A stretch of 11,034 nucleotides of DNA from an uncultured bacterium (GCA_903934155.1 CAIZMS010000257.1:1-11034); one strand, 5' to 3'; counted from the first letter of the stretch, positions 1-8,261 are shown. Translations and numbers: made by a program. The notes: a model not told the origin generated them from the sequence alone.

Positions 1-139
1 CAATGCCCGCCCCCTCCTGCCCCCGGTGTTGCAACGAAAAAAGCCCGGCATGTATCAATAACGCAGCGTCGGGAATACCGAAAACGCCGAAGATTCCACA
101 CGATTCACGAGGATAATCAAAGTCTGTGTCATAATTCAC
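1..139 (-). CDS. purF: Amidophosphoribosyltransferase, N-terminal part (runs off left edge)
   Basis: This is the first 46 codons of glutamine PRPP amidotransferase, the committed cytoplasmic step of purine synthesis (PRPP + glutamine to phosphoribosylamine). Seen directly: reading from a GTG at 139-137, residues 14-20 are CGIFGVF and residues 37-46 are QHRGQEGAGI, the signature of the Ntn-type glutaminase domain of PurF. Cys14 would be the N-terminal nucleophile once the 13-residue leader is removed, as in the Bacillus-type PurF that is made with a cleaved propeptide. The GTG start is chosen because a perfect GGAGGT lies 6 nt upstream and no better in-frame start is present. It follows folD on the same strand after 102 bp, a sensible pairing because FolD provides the one-carbon units used later in purine synthesis. 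The PRPP-binding domain and any Fe-S cysteines lie outside the window. GlmS and GltB share the fold but not the LQHRGQEGAGI signature. Confidence 0.93.
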   Translation of the reverse strand, partial: MNYDTDFDYPRESCGIFGVFGIPDAALLIHAGLFSLQHRGQEGAGI

Positions 140-145
140 GGCTAC

Positions 146-151
146 ACCTCC
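146..151 (-). promoter_or_regulatory. Shine-Dalgarno site of purF
   Basis: On the minus strand GGAGGT occurs 6 nt before the GTG at 139. It is a near-perfect anti-16S match at ideal spacing. It decides the non-ATG start of purF and suggests efficient translation independent of folD. Confidence 0.8.
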
Positions 152-203
152 ACACCGGGGTAACTGAATTAGCGCGAGGGAGGTCAAAAAGCAAGACTAA
201 AGG

Positions 204-224
204 AAAAAAATACGTCGCTGGACG
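204..224 (-). terminator. Weak possible terminator between folD and purF
   Basis: On the minus strand, just after the folD stop, a short stem CGTC / GACG with a 4-nt loop is followed one base later by a run of seven T. The 4-bp stem is much weaker than a normal intrinsic terminator, so it may only attenuate or pause transcription, or be chance. The remaining bases of the 102-bp folD-purF gap (140-241) show no promoter that I can defend. Confidence 0.25.
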
Positions 225-241
225 ATGTGCTCTGCCCGTGT

Positions 242-1126
242 TTACACCCCGTTCGCCCGCTTGGCGGACTCAACGGTATTGTACAGCAGCATTGTGATGG
301 TCATGGGACCGACTCCGCCGGGAACGGGCGTAATCAGGGAGGCCTTCTGCTTACAAGCTTCAAAGTCCACATCGCCCACCAGCCGGAAGCCCGCCTTCTT
401 GCTGGAGTCCTCGATACGGTTTACGCCCACATCAATCACCACGGCGCCGTCCTTGATCATGTCCGCCGTCACGGTGTTGGGACGTCCGGCTGCGGCAATC
501 ACGATGTCCGCCTGCCTGGTATAATGGCCGATGTCCTTCGTCCTCGTATGGCAGACCGTTACCGTCGCGTTGGCCATCTTCCCCTTGGCCATGAGCAGAT
601 TCGCGAGGGGCTTACCCACGATGTTGCTGCGTCCCACAATAACAGCATGCGCCCCCTCAATCTTTACACCGCTACGGGCCATCATTTGCAACACGCCATG
701 CGGAGTACAAGGCAGAAAGGCCTTCTCGCCCACCACCATCCGCCCGACATTCAGCGGGTGAAATCCATCCACATCCTTGTCGGGATTAATGGCCAGGAGG
801 ACTTCACTCTCATTCAAGTGCTTGGGGAGAGGAAGCTGGACGAGAATTCCGTTGATCTTTGGATCTGCGTTCATGGCCGCGATCAGGGCCAGAAGTTCTG
901 CCTGTGTCGTGGTCGCGGGAAGGCGGTTGTCGTTCGAATAGATGCCGATTTCGTGACAGGCTTTTTCCTTGGCCGTCACATAGGACCGGGATGCGGGATC
1001 CTCTCCGACCAGGATCACGCCCAACCCGGGGACAATACCTCGTGTTTTCAGGTTCTGGATTTCCGTCGCCAGTTCACTCCGAATCTGCTGGGCAATCTCT
1101 TTCCCATCAATAATTTTTGCAGTCAT
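242..1126 (-). CDS. folD: Bifunctional methylenetetrahydrofolate dehydrogenase / methenyltetrahydrofolate cyclohydrolase
   Basis: FolD oxidises 5,10-methylene-THF with NADP+ and hydrolyses the product to 10-formyl-THF, the formyl donor for purines and initiator tRNA, in the cytoplasm. The 294-aa length is normal for the family. Visible motifs are the catalytic Tyr49 and Lys53 in SYVTAKEKA, Gln97 in LVQLPLP, Asp119 in DKDVDGFHP, the nucleotide-binding signature VGRSNIVGKP at residues 164-173, and the C-terminal signature PGGVGPMT at 269-276. All key residues of the bifunctional enzyme appear present, so both activities are expected. The ATG at 1126 has an AAAGGA a few bases upstream. It lies 37 bp after the valS stop on the same strand, so it is probably the last gene of the hom-lysC-cimA-valS transcript, with purF next. 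Confidence 0.97.
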   Translation of the reverse strand: MTAKIIDGKEIAQQIRSELATEIQNLKTRGIVPGLGVILVGEDPASRSYVTAKEKACHEIGIYSNDNRLPATTTQAELLALIAAMNADPKINGILVQLPLPKHLNESEVLLAINPDKDVDGFHPLNVGRMVVGEKAFLPCTPHGVLQMMARSGVKIEGAHAVIVGRSNIVGKPLANLLMAKGKMANATVTVCHTRTKDIGHYTRQADIVIAAAGRPNTVTADMIKDGAVVIDVGVNRIEDSSKKAGFRLVGDVDFEACKQKASLITPVPGGVGPMTITMLLYNTVESAKRANGV

Positions 1127-1163
1127 AAATTTCCTTTTGATTTTCGCGACTGGTAATGAGGGC

Positions 1164-3863
1164 TTAACCTAGCATTTCCAGCAAGCGCTTGGTCTTGAAA
1201 TATTTTTCCTGAAGCTCCTGGCGTGACTTTTCAAACTGCGCCACGACTTCCGGCTTTGCTTTACTAATGAAGGCCTGATTATTAAGCTTTAGGTTGGCCC
1301 GCTCCAGGTGCCCGCCCAGCTCTTCGAGCTGTTTGGTCAACTTGGCGGACTCCGCCTTGGCATCAATCAATCCCTCGATGGGCATATAAATCGTTCCGAT
1401 ATCCGTCAGGGTTCCCGGCATGGCCGAACCCGGTGTGAAGGCTTCATCAACGGTCATCTTTCCGGCCTTAAGCATGGCCTTCAGCGTGGCCGTATCGGCC
1501 TTCAACCAGGCGGCAAGTTCACCCGAGTTAGGCTTGATGATGTAGTCAATCTTCTGGCCCGGGGCAATCCCGCAGTCGGTTCGCAGCATCCGGCCGGCAC
1601 GGATCATTTCATGGCGGGCATCAACATACCCGACCCGGCCTGTTGTGGCACCCCATTGCGCCAGTTCGGCGGTCAGGGGTTTTGGCCAGGGTGCCGTCAT
1701 GATCGTCTCATCATCCGCCCCGTAGCCCATGCCATGCCAAAGCTCCTCAGTCAGGTGCGGCATGAACGGGTGAAGCAGACGCAACGCCGTGGAAAAAGCG
1801 TAATGCATCACCTTGAGAACCTCCGCGCGCCGGGCAGGATCCTGACCGTAGAGCACATCCTTGGAGTATTCCACATACCAATCGCAGTACTCGTGCCAGA
1901 TGAACCCGTACAGATCCTGCGCCGCGTCATTAAAGCGATACCGCGTTAGGTTTTCGGTGCAGGACTCCGTAGCCCGGCTCAGTTTGGCCAGGATATGGAG
2001 GTCATCCGCACTTAACAGGGCGGGATCCAGTGCTGGGACAAGAGCGGAGGGGCGCGATCCCGTAACCGTCCCCTCTCCCTTCTCCTGCATCTGCATATAA
2101 CGGGCAGCGTTCCATATCTTGGTTCCGAAATTCCGCCCAATCTCAAATTTGTCATTGGACAAAAACACATCCTGTCCCGTCGCCGTGATCATCATCAGGC
2201 TGTACCGGAGCGCATCGGCACTGTACTCATCAATGATGGTAAGCGGATCAATGGAGTTGCCGAGGCTTTTGCTCATCTTGCGCCCCTTGTCATCGCGCAC
2301 CGTTCCGTGGATGTAGACCTCCCGGAAGGGAATATCCCCCATGAACTCAATACCGGCCATAACCATTCGGGCCACCCAGAAAAAGATGATCTCGGATGCC
2401 GTGACCAGTGTGTTTCCGGGATAATAAAGTTTGAGGTCTGGATTCTCCTGCGGCCAACCGAAGGTGCTGAAGGGCCATAACCAGGAAGAAAACCAGGTAT
2501 CCAGGACATCCTCATCCTGCCGGATGGTGGTCGCTTTGCACTTCGGACAGTCAGTTTGTTTTCCACGACCAGCCCACTGGTGATTGCAGGCATCGCAATA
2601 ATACACGGGAATGCGGTGCCCCCACCAGATCTGACGGGAAATACACCAGTCCCGAATATTCGTCATCCATTCGACATAGACCTTGTTCCATCGTTCTGGA
2701 ACAAATTTGATCCGGCCATCCTGCACCGCCTGGAGAGCCGGACCGGCAAGGGGCTTCATGCTGACGAACCACTGCAGGGAAAGGCGAGGCTCAACCACGG
2801 TATCGCACCGGTAGCAATGCCCGACGGCATGTTGGTGGGTGTCAATTTTCTCAATCAGCCCGGCGGCCGTCAGGTCAGTGACAATCCGTTTCCGGCATTC
2901 GAAGCGATCCAGCCCGATATAGGGCCCGGCGCCCTCGTTCATCGAGCCGTCCTGGTTCATGACATTGATCGGGGTCAGGTTATGACGACGCCCCATCTCG
3001 AAATCGTTGGGGTCATGGGCGGGCGTCACCTTCACCGCGCCGGTTCCGAAGGCAGGATCTACAAAATCATCAGCAATAACCGGCAATTCCCGGTGCAGAA
3101 CCGGAAGGCTCAGGGTCTTGCCGATCAGCGCCTTGTATCGATCATCCTTGGGGCTGACAGCCACCGCTACATCGCCCAGCAGAGTTTCCGGCCGGGTTGT
3201 CGCCACCACCACAAACTCACTGGCCGTCAACTTGCCGTCACGCTTGACGGGATACCGGATGTAATAGAGCTTACCCGTGGTGTCCTGATGCTCGCTCTCC
3301 TCATCCGACAAGGCTGTATGACAACGCGGGCACCAGTTGGTAATATAGTTGGCGCGGTAGATCAGGCCCTTATCATAAAGTCGGCAGAAGACTTCCTCGA
3401 CCGCCTGGCTCAGCCCGGCGTCCATGGTGAAGCGCTCCCGTTCCCAGTCACAGGATGCCCCCAGACGCTTGAGCTGGCGGACGATCGTCCCGCCATATTC
3501 CTCTTTCCATTCCCATACCTTGCCGACAAATGCCTCGCGCCCGAGGTCATGACGGGTCTTACCCTCCTTGCGAAGGGCGCGTTCGACCACATTCTGGGTG
3601 GCGATCCCGGCATGATCCGTGCCCGGCATCCAAACTGTGTTCTTGCCATCCATGCGCTGCCATCGAACCAGGATGTCCTGGATGGTATTATTCAGGGCAT
3701 GGCCGATATGGAGAATCCCGGTGACATTCGGAGGCGGGATCACAATGCAATAGGGCGTACCACCGCGGGCCGCATCCCCGTGAAAACATCCCTTTTCCTG
3801 CCACCAGTTATACCAGCGGGTCTCAACGGTCTTCGGATCGTACTGCTTCTCGAGTTCTTTCAT
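1164..3863 (-). CDS. valS: Valyl-tRNA synthetase
   Basis: This class Ia aminoacyl-tRNA synthetase charges tRNA-Val with valine. Starting at the ATG at 3863 it is 899 aa, normal for ValS. Visible features in order: the HIGH motif in GILHIGH (H52-H55), GTDHAGIATQ at 81-90, the editing domain with TTRPETLLGD at 222-231 and GTGAVKVTPAHDPNDFE around 273-289, several Cys pairs (178/181, 350/353, 423/426, 439/442) that may bind zinc, the KMSKS motif at 529-533, the anticodon-binding domain, and a C-terminal coiled-coil arm ending RLLEML. The frame is open for 18 codons further upstream, but those would lie inside cimA. The ATG at 3863 forms an ATGA overlap with the cimA stop, is preceded by purine-rich GAAGGAA, and begins the conserved N-terminus. 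No T-box leader is present; translation is probably coupled to cimA. Confidence 0.97.
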   Translation of the reverse strand: MKELEKQYDPKTVETRWYNWWQEKGCFHGDAARGGTPYCIVIPPPNVTGILHIGHALNNTIQDILVRWQRMDGKNTVWMPGTDHAGIATQNVVERALRKEGKTRHDLGREAFVGKVWEWKEEYGGTIVRQLKRLGASCDWERERFTMDAGLSQAVEEVFCRLYDKGLIYRANYITNWCPRCHTALSDEESEHQDTTGKLYYIRYPVKRDGKLTASEFVVVATTRPETLLGDVAVAVSPKDDRYKALIGKTLSLPVLHRELPVIADDFVDPAFGTGAVKVTPAHDPNDFEMGRRHNLTPINVMNQDGSMNEGAGPYIGLDRFECRKRIVTDLTAAGLIEKIDTHQHAVGHCYRCDTVVEPRLSLQWFVSMKPLAGPALQAVQDGRIKFVPERWNKVYVEWMTNIRDWCISRQIWWGHRIPVYYCDACNHQWAGRGKQTDCPKCKATTIRQDEDVLDTWFSSWLWPFSTFGWPQENPDLKLYYPGNTLVTASEIIFFWVARMVMAGIEFMGDIPFREVYIHGTVRDDKGRKMSKSLGNSIDPLTIIDEYSADALRYSLMMITATGQDVFLSNDKFEIGRNFGTKIWNAARYMQMQEKGEGTVTGSRPSALVPALDPALLSADDLHILAKLSRATESCTENLTRYRFNDAAQDLYGFIWHEYCDWYVEYSKDVLYGQDPARRAEVLKVMHYAFSTALRLLHPFMPHLTEELWHGMGYGADDETIMTAPWPKPLTAELAQWGATTGRVGYVDARHEMIRAGRMLRTDCGIAPGQKIDYIIKPNSGELAAWLKADTATLKAMLKAGKMTVDEAFTPGSAMPGTLTDIGTIYMPIEGLIDAKAESAKLTKQLEELGGHLERANLKLNNQAFISKAKPEVVAQFEKSRQELQEKYFKTKRLLEMLG

Positions 3864-5464
3864 TTTCCTTCTTCCCTGAAAAGCTTGTACTCCACACTGT
3901 CCACAAGCGCTTCCCACGAGGCTTCAATGATGTTTCCAGAAACCCCGACCGTCCCCCAGTGTTGTTCGCCGTCGCTCGACTCGATGATCACTCGCGTTTT
4001 GGCCGCCGTAGCTTCCTCAGGATCGAGAATGCGAACCCGGAAATCGGTCAGGAACACCTTTTCGATCGCAGGATAGAACCGGGTCAGCGCATTCCGCAGG
4101 GCACGATCCAGGGCGTTGACGGGGCCATCTCCCTCGGCCACACAGTGCTCCACCTCTTTCCCGACGCGAACCTTGACGCTGGCTTCCGATACACACGGCT
4201 TGTCCTTGCCATTTTTCTCAATGATGACCCGGAACCCCTCCAGTTCAAAAAACGGCTTATGCTTTCGAAGCACCTTCTGTACGAGAATCCGGAACGAGGC
4301 ATCTGCCGCCTCATAGGAATATCCCTGTTTCTCCAGCGCCTTCAATGCCTCTAGGATTTCCTTCACTTCCGGTGATGATTTCTTGAGATCCATGCCGAGC
4401 TCGATGGCCTTCAGTAGGACACTGCTGGAGCCGGAACCTTCTGAAATCAGGATGTGACGCTCATTCCCTACGCTTTCCGGCGTGATGTGTTCAAAACTTC
4501 GGGGATTTTTCTGAACCGCGTTTACATGCATGCCCGCTTTGTGGGAAAAAGCGCTTGCACCCACATAAGGGGACTTCCCGTCATGACGAAGGTTCACCAG
4601 ATCGTCCACAAACAGCGAGAGGTTTCGCAGTTGCTTCAGGGATCCGTCTGGAACAGCCCGGCAGCCCATCTTCAGTTCCAAAGCGGGAATAATCGTGCAC
4701 AGGTTCGCATTCCCGGTCCGTTCTCCATATCCATTGATAGTACCCTGAACCTGAAGGGCACCGGCGCGAACCGCTTCCAGACTGTTGGCCACGGCCAGGC
4801 CGGAATCGTTATGAGTGTGGATCCCGACCGGAATGAAAAATGCCTTCACGACCTCAGCAGTGATACCGAACACCTCATGGGAAAGCGAACCCCCATTGGT
4901 GTCGCACAGAACAATCGAATCAGCACCGGCTTCCACCGCCGCCTTCAGCACATCCAGGGCGAAGGCGGGACTGTCCTTGTACCCGTCGAAGAAATGCTCC
5001 GCATCAAATATCACTTCCCGGCCCTGCTGCTTAAGGTACTGAACTGTTTCGGAAACCATTCGCCGGTTCTCCGCCAGCGAAGTACGAAGCACATCGGTGA
5101 CATGCAGTTGCCAGGTTTTTCCAAAAATGGTCACCACCGGCGTTTTCGCCTCGATCAGGCGCAGGACATTGTCATCCTCACCCACTGCGACATCCGCCCG
5201 GCGAGTACTCCCGAAGGCCGCAATTTTGGCATGGCGCAGGGACTGCTTCCGGATTTCATGAAAAAACTCCATGTCCTTGGGGTTGGAACCGGCATAGCCA
5301 CCCTCGATGTAATCCACGCCAAACTCGTCCAGCTTGAGCGCTACCTGGATCTTGGAAGATCCTGAAAACGAGATGCCCTCCCCCTGCGAGCCGTCCCGCA
5401 GGGTGGTGTCATAGAGAAAAACTTTTCGCCGCTGGCTCATACTGCACCGCCCGGATTGACTCAT
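3860..5464 (-). CDS. cimA: (R)-citramalate synthase
   Basis: It condenses acetyl-CoA with pyruvate to (R)-citramalate, the first step of the threonine-independent route to 2-oxobutyrate and isoleucine. It is a DRE-TIM metallolyase: DTTLRDGSQGEG at residues 19-30, the active-site run DAEHFFDGYKDSP near 154-166, the metal-binding GIHTHNDSG with His216 and His218, and NGYGERTGNANL at 244-255. Residues from about 400 to the end form a LeuA-type allosteric domain, which in this family usually mediates isoleucine feedback. The 534-aa length and the FDGYKDSP run fit the CimA branch better than 2-isopropylmalate or homocitrate synthase, although no biochemical proof is possible here. The start is uncertain: ATG 5464 is 8 nt after the lysC stop, while ATG 5440 (MSQRRKVFLYDTT) fits the usual N-terminus; neither has a good Shine-Dalgarno site. 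The end overlaps valS by ATGA. Confidence 0.93.
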   Translation of the reverse strand: MSQSGRCSMSQRRKVFLYDTTLRDGSQGEGISFSGSSKIQVALKLDEFGVDYIEGGYAGSNPKDMEFFHEIRKQSLRHAKIAAFGSTRRADVAVGEDDNVLRLIEAKTPVVTIFGKTWQLHVTDVLRTSLAENRRMVSETVQYLKQQGREVIFDAEHFFDGYKDSPAFALDVLKAAVEAGADSIVLCDTNGGSLSHEVFGITAEVVKAFFIPVGIHTHNDSGLAVANSLEAVRAGALQVQGTINGYGERTGNANLCTIIPALELKMGCRAVPDGSLKQLRNLSLFVDDLVNLRHDGKSPYVGASAFSHKAGMHVNAVQKNPRSFEHITPESVGNERHILISEGSGSSSVLLKAIELGMDLKKSSPEVKEILEALKALEKQGYSYEAADASFRILVQKVLRKHKPFFELEGFRVIIEKNGKDKPCVSEASVKVRVGKEVEHCVAEGDGPVNALDRALRNALTRFYPAIEKVFLTDFRVRILDPEEATAAKTRVIIESSDGEQHWGTVGVSGNIIEASWEALVDSVEYKLFREEGK

Positions 5465-5472
5465 GACCGATT

Positions 5473-6846
5473 CTAATTAAAAAATGCCTCATACAGGGCC
5501 TGAACCGCCTTTTTCCGATCCATGGCCTTGACCCCGAACATCATGCTGATTTCAGAGGACCCCTGATTCAACATCTCGATGTTCACGCCGGCATTGGCCA
5601 GCGCCGTGGTTGCCCGGGCCGCCACCCCCACCGTGTAGTGCATCCCCTCGCCCACGATCATGACCAGGGCGAGTCCGCGGTCGAGGTCGATATTATCCGA
5701 GCCAAGCTCAGTCCGGATCCGGGAGAGCACACGTTCCTCCGCCTCCTTCGTGAAATCCTTTTCCCGGAAGATCACGGAGATGTTATCAATTCCCGAGGGG
5801 GAATGCTCATACGACAACCCCTCCTCTTCCATAATCTGGAGCAATCGCCGGCCAAACCCGACTTCCCGGTTCATCATGTACTTATCCACATACACCGCGC
5901 AGAAGCCGTCCGCACTAGCGATCCCGACCACGGCCCCGCCCTCATACTTCCGGTTCGGAACGATGCCCGTACCGGGCGCCTCGGGGCGGTTGGTGTTTTT
6001 TACGCAAATCGGGATCTTGGCCCGAACGGCCGGAATGATCGCCTCGTCGTGAAACACGCCGAACCCGGCGTAGGCCAGCTCGCGCATTTCCCGGTATGTC
6101 AACAGTCCGATCGGCGCGGCACCGGGCACAATGCGCGGATCGGCCGAAAACACGGAGTCGACATCGGTGAAATTCTCATACAGGTCGGCCTGTACCGCCG
6201 CCGCCAGGATGGCCCCGGTGATATCCGAACCGCCGCGGGGGAACGTTGCCACCGCACCGGAGATCGTATAGCCGAAAAAGCCTGGGAATATACTGATCCC
6301 GGGGGCTGTCTTTAATGACGCCAGCTTCGCATAGGATTCCTGCAGGACCATGGCGTTTCCGAAGTCGTCGCTCAACAACATCCCCGCAGACTTGGGGTTC
6401 ACATAATGCGCATCCAGTCCGTTCTTTCGAAATATCTCGGCCACCAGCTTGGCGCTATTATCCTCGCCCGCCGCCTTCATCAAATCCAGAAAACGACCGC
6501 GATGCGAACCATCCGAGGCCACGCGGTCGCGCAAGTCGGCTTCAATTTCGCGAATCACGGCGTCCCCGACGCCGGCGTCCCGCTGGATGTCGGCATAGCG
6601 TTCCACAATGGCCTTCAACTCCACATCCGCCGTCCGCCCGGCTAGCTTTGCTTCGGCACAGGCAATCAGCATATCGGTCACCTTGGTGTCGTCAGGACGG
6701 CGTTTGCCCGGCGCCGACACCACTACGATCCGCCGATCCGGATCCATCTTGATGATGGAACAGACCTTCAGGATCTGGACGGCATCCGCCACCGAGGATC
6801 CGCCGAACTTCGCCACCTTCAACCCGCATTTCGGTTTCGCTGTCAT
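5473..6846 (-). CDS. lysC: Aspartokinase (AKIII / YclM-like, with ACT domains)
   Basis: It phosphorylates aspartate with ATP, the entry step to lysine, threonine and methionine, in the cytoplasm. From the ATG at 6846 it is 457 aa. It carries KFGGSS at residues 13-18, VVVSAPGKR followed by DDTKVTDML, then GEDNSAKL, FPGFFGY, a glycine-rich run RGGSDITGAILAAAVQADLY, and NFTDVDSVFSADPRIV. Two C-terminal ACT modules follow, the first around GFCAVYVDKYMMNREVGFGR and the second from LALVMIVGEG to the end, including NQGSSEISMMFGV. This layout resembles Bacillus YclM-type aspartokinase III by memory of its sequence, an enzyme under lysine/threonine control; the effector here is inference. An upstream in-frame extension of 13 codons is rejected because ATG 6846 overlaps the hom stop as ATGA and precedes the conserved N-terminus. 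It ends 8 nt before cimA. Confidence 0.95.
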   Translation of the reverse strand: MTAKPKCGLKVAKFGGSSVADAVQILKVCSIIKMDPDRRIVVVSAPGKRRPDDTKVTDMLIACAEAKLAGRTADVELKAIVERYADIQRDAGVGDAVIREIEADLRDRVASDGSHRGRFLDLMKAAGEDNSAKLVAEIFRKNGLDAHYVNPKSAGMLLSDDFGNAMVLQESYAKLASLKTAPGISIFPGFFGYTISGAVATFPRGGSDITGAILAAAVQADLYENFTDVDSVFSADPRIVPGAAPIGLLTYREMRELAYAGFGVFHDEAIIPAVRAKIPICVKNTNRPEAPGTGIVPNRKYEGGAVVGIASADGFCAVYVDKYMMNREVGFGRRLLQIMEEEGLSYEHSPSGIDNISVIFREKDFTKEAEERVLSRIRTELGSDNIDLDRGLALVMIVGEGMHYTVGVAARATTALANAGVNIEMLNQGSSEISMMFGVKAMDRKKAVQALYEAFFN

Positions 6847-8159
6847 GATACTTTCTCGATTCCCGGATCTTCGATCCGCAAACAAACTGGCTTTGCCCCC
6901 AAGGCCTGGCGCTCCTCCAGGATCCGCAAGGCCTCCATAACATTTTTCTCCACAGCACGGTGCGTTAGAATCACCACCGAGACATGACGGCCCGCCCTGT
7001 TCGGCTCCTTTTGAAGAATGGACGCCAGACTAATTCCATGTTGTCCCAAAACCGTGGCCACGACACCGAGAATGCCCGGTTTATCGAGCAGGGACAGGCG
7101 CAGGTAATAGCGGCATTCCACATCGCCCATGGGGCGGAAGGTGATTTTTCCGGACGGGTTGGCCGGACTGTAACGCGCCTTTCTGCCGCCATCGGCCAGA
7201 ATACGCGCCACTTCGGCCAGATCGCTCACCACGGCACTGGCTGTTGGCAACCGCCCCGCTCCGCGCCCGGTGTAAACAGTCTGCCCGACAATGTCGCCAT
7301 CCACCACCACGGCATTGAAAACTCCCATGACCGAGGAAAGCATATGATCATGCGGGACGAGGGTTGGATGAACACGAACCTCCACCTCGCCGTCCGTCGC
7401 CTTGATCACCGCCAACTGTTTCACGCGGTACCCGAAATCACGGGCGTACTCGATATCTGCCTTGTTTAGTCCGCGAATTCCCTCCACATGAATTTTTTCC
7501 TTTTGCACCTGAACGCCATAGGCAAGGAAGGCCAGGATGGCCGCCTTGTGCGCGGTATCGAATCCATCAATATCCAAACCCGGATCCGCCTCCGCATAAC
7601 CCGCCGCTTGCGCCTCCTTCAGGGCATGCTCGAAGGTCACCTGCTCGCGCTCCATCTTGGTCAGGATATAGTTGCAGGTGCCGTTCAGAATTCCAAAGAT
7701 ACGGTCAATCCGGTTGGCGACAAGGCCTTCCCGCAGGGCGCGAATGATCGGCACCCCGCCAGCGACGCTGGCCTCAAACCAGATCCCGGTGTTGTTCGCG
7801 GCCGCCAGGGCAAAGAGTTCGCCGCCATGCTCGGCCAGAAGCGCCTTGTTCGCCGTGACCACGGGTTTGCCCAGACGCAGTGCGCGCAGGACAAATTCCC
7901 TGGCGAGGGTAGTCCCGCCGACCAGTTCAATCACAATATCCACCGCCGGGTCATCAATCACGGCCGCAGCATCCCGGGTTAACAAGGAACGGTCAACCTT
8001 GACGCCCCTGTCCCGATCCAGATCAACATCCGCAATGCGCCGCATCACGAGTTTTACCCCGATGCGCTCTGCCAGGAGGTCTCCGTTGCGCTGAAGTGCC
8101 TCGACCACGCCCGCGCCCACGGTTCCAAATCCAAGAAGTCCAATTCCAATTTCTTTCAT
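6843..8159 (-). CDS. hom: Homoserine dehydrogenase with C-terminal ACT domain
   Basis: It reduces aspartate semialdehyde to homoserine with NAD(P)H, the branch point toward threonine and methionine. The 438-aa length is typical of the stand-alone ACT-containing enzyme. Seen: Rossmann motif GLLGFGTVGAG at residues 8-17, VTANKALLAEHG with Lys105, the substrate-domain run GILNGTCNYILTKM at 156-169, ADPGLDIDGFDTAHKAAILA with Lys205 as the likely catalytic lysine, and an ACT domain from about 352 to 430 starting LRLSLLDKPGILG, which usually senses threonine. The ATG at 8159 has GAGGA about 8 nt upstream. It seems to be the first gene of the amino acid operon, since 102 bp separate it from the preceding same-strand small gene. 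The stop overlaps the lysC start by ATGA. The enzyme is not fused to aspartokinase as in enterobacterial ThrA, but the two are translationally adjacent. Confidence 0.97.
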   Translation of the reverse strand: MKEIGIGLLGFGTVGAGVVEALQRNGDLLAERIGVKLVMRRIADVDLDRDRGVKVDRSLLTRDAAAVIDDPAVDIVIELVGGTTLAREFVLRALRLGKPVVTANKALLAEHGGELFALAAANNTGIWFEASVAGGVPIIRALREGLVANRIDRIFGILNGTCNYILTKMEREQVTFEHALKEAQAAGYAEADPGLDIDGFDTAHKAAILAFLAYGVQVQKEKIHVEGIRGLNKADIEYARDFGYRVKQLAVIKATDGEVEVRVHPTLVPHDHMLSSVMGVFNAVVVDGDIVGQTVYTGRGAGRLPTASAVVSDLAEVARILADGGRKARYSPANPSGKITFRPMGDVECRYYLRLSLLDKPGILGVVATVLGQHGISLASILQKEPNRAGRHVSVVILTHRAVEKNVMEALRILEERQALGAKPVCLRIEDPGIEKVS

Positions 8160-8261
8160 GATGCATTCCTCATCCTTCGAACCGGGCGATACTCTATAAG
8201 GAATTACGCCGGAAACAAGAATAAAGGCCGCATCAAAATGAATTTGAGGACTGCGTGAGCC
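8160..8261. other. Intergenic leader upstream of hom
   Basis: This 102-bp gap lies between hom and the small zinc-ribbon gene, both on the minus strand. A promoter for the hom operon would be expected here. On the minus strand TATAGA (8193-8198) could be a -10 hexamer, but no convincing -35 box lies 16-18 bp upstream (TTGTTT is only 14 bp away). I see no strong terminator, T-box or lysine-riboswitch-like leader; the space is too short for a full lysine riboswitch. Confidence 0.35.

Noticed and set aside
227..1156. 309-codon open frame on the plus strand across folD
   Set aside because: It is fully antisense to an intact FolD with all catalytic residues, has no family motif, and is explained by codon bias of the opposite strand.
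3864..3917. N-terminal extension of ValS by 18 codons
   Set aside because: The extension lies inside cimA, has no ribosome binding site that fits, and is not like ValS N-termini. The ATG at 3863 gives the ATGA overlap and a normal start.
2556..4076. Long open frame (506 codons) on the plus strand across valS
   Set aside because: It lies antisense to valS and the 3' end of cimA, whose motifs and lengths are complete. Its translation has no recognisable domain and its composition is that of a mirrored GC-rich gene.
6847..6885. N-terminal extension of the aspartokinase by 13 codons
   Set aside because: It lies inside the hom C-terminus. The ATG at 6846 gives an ATGA overlap and begins directly before the conserved KFGGSS region.
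8193..8218. TATAGA / TTGTTT pair as a hom promoter on the minus strand
   Set aside because: The spacer is only 14 bp, too short for a sigma-70 promoter, so I did not list it as a separate promoter.
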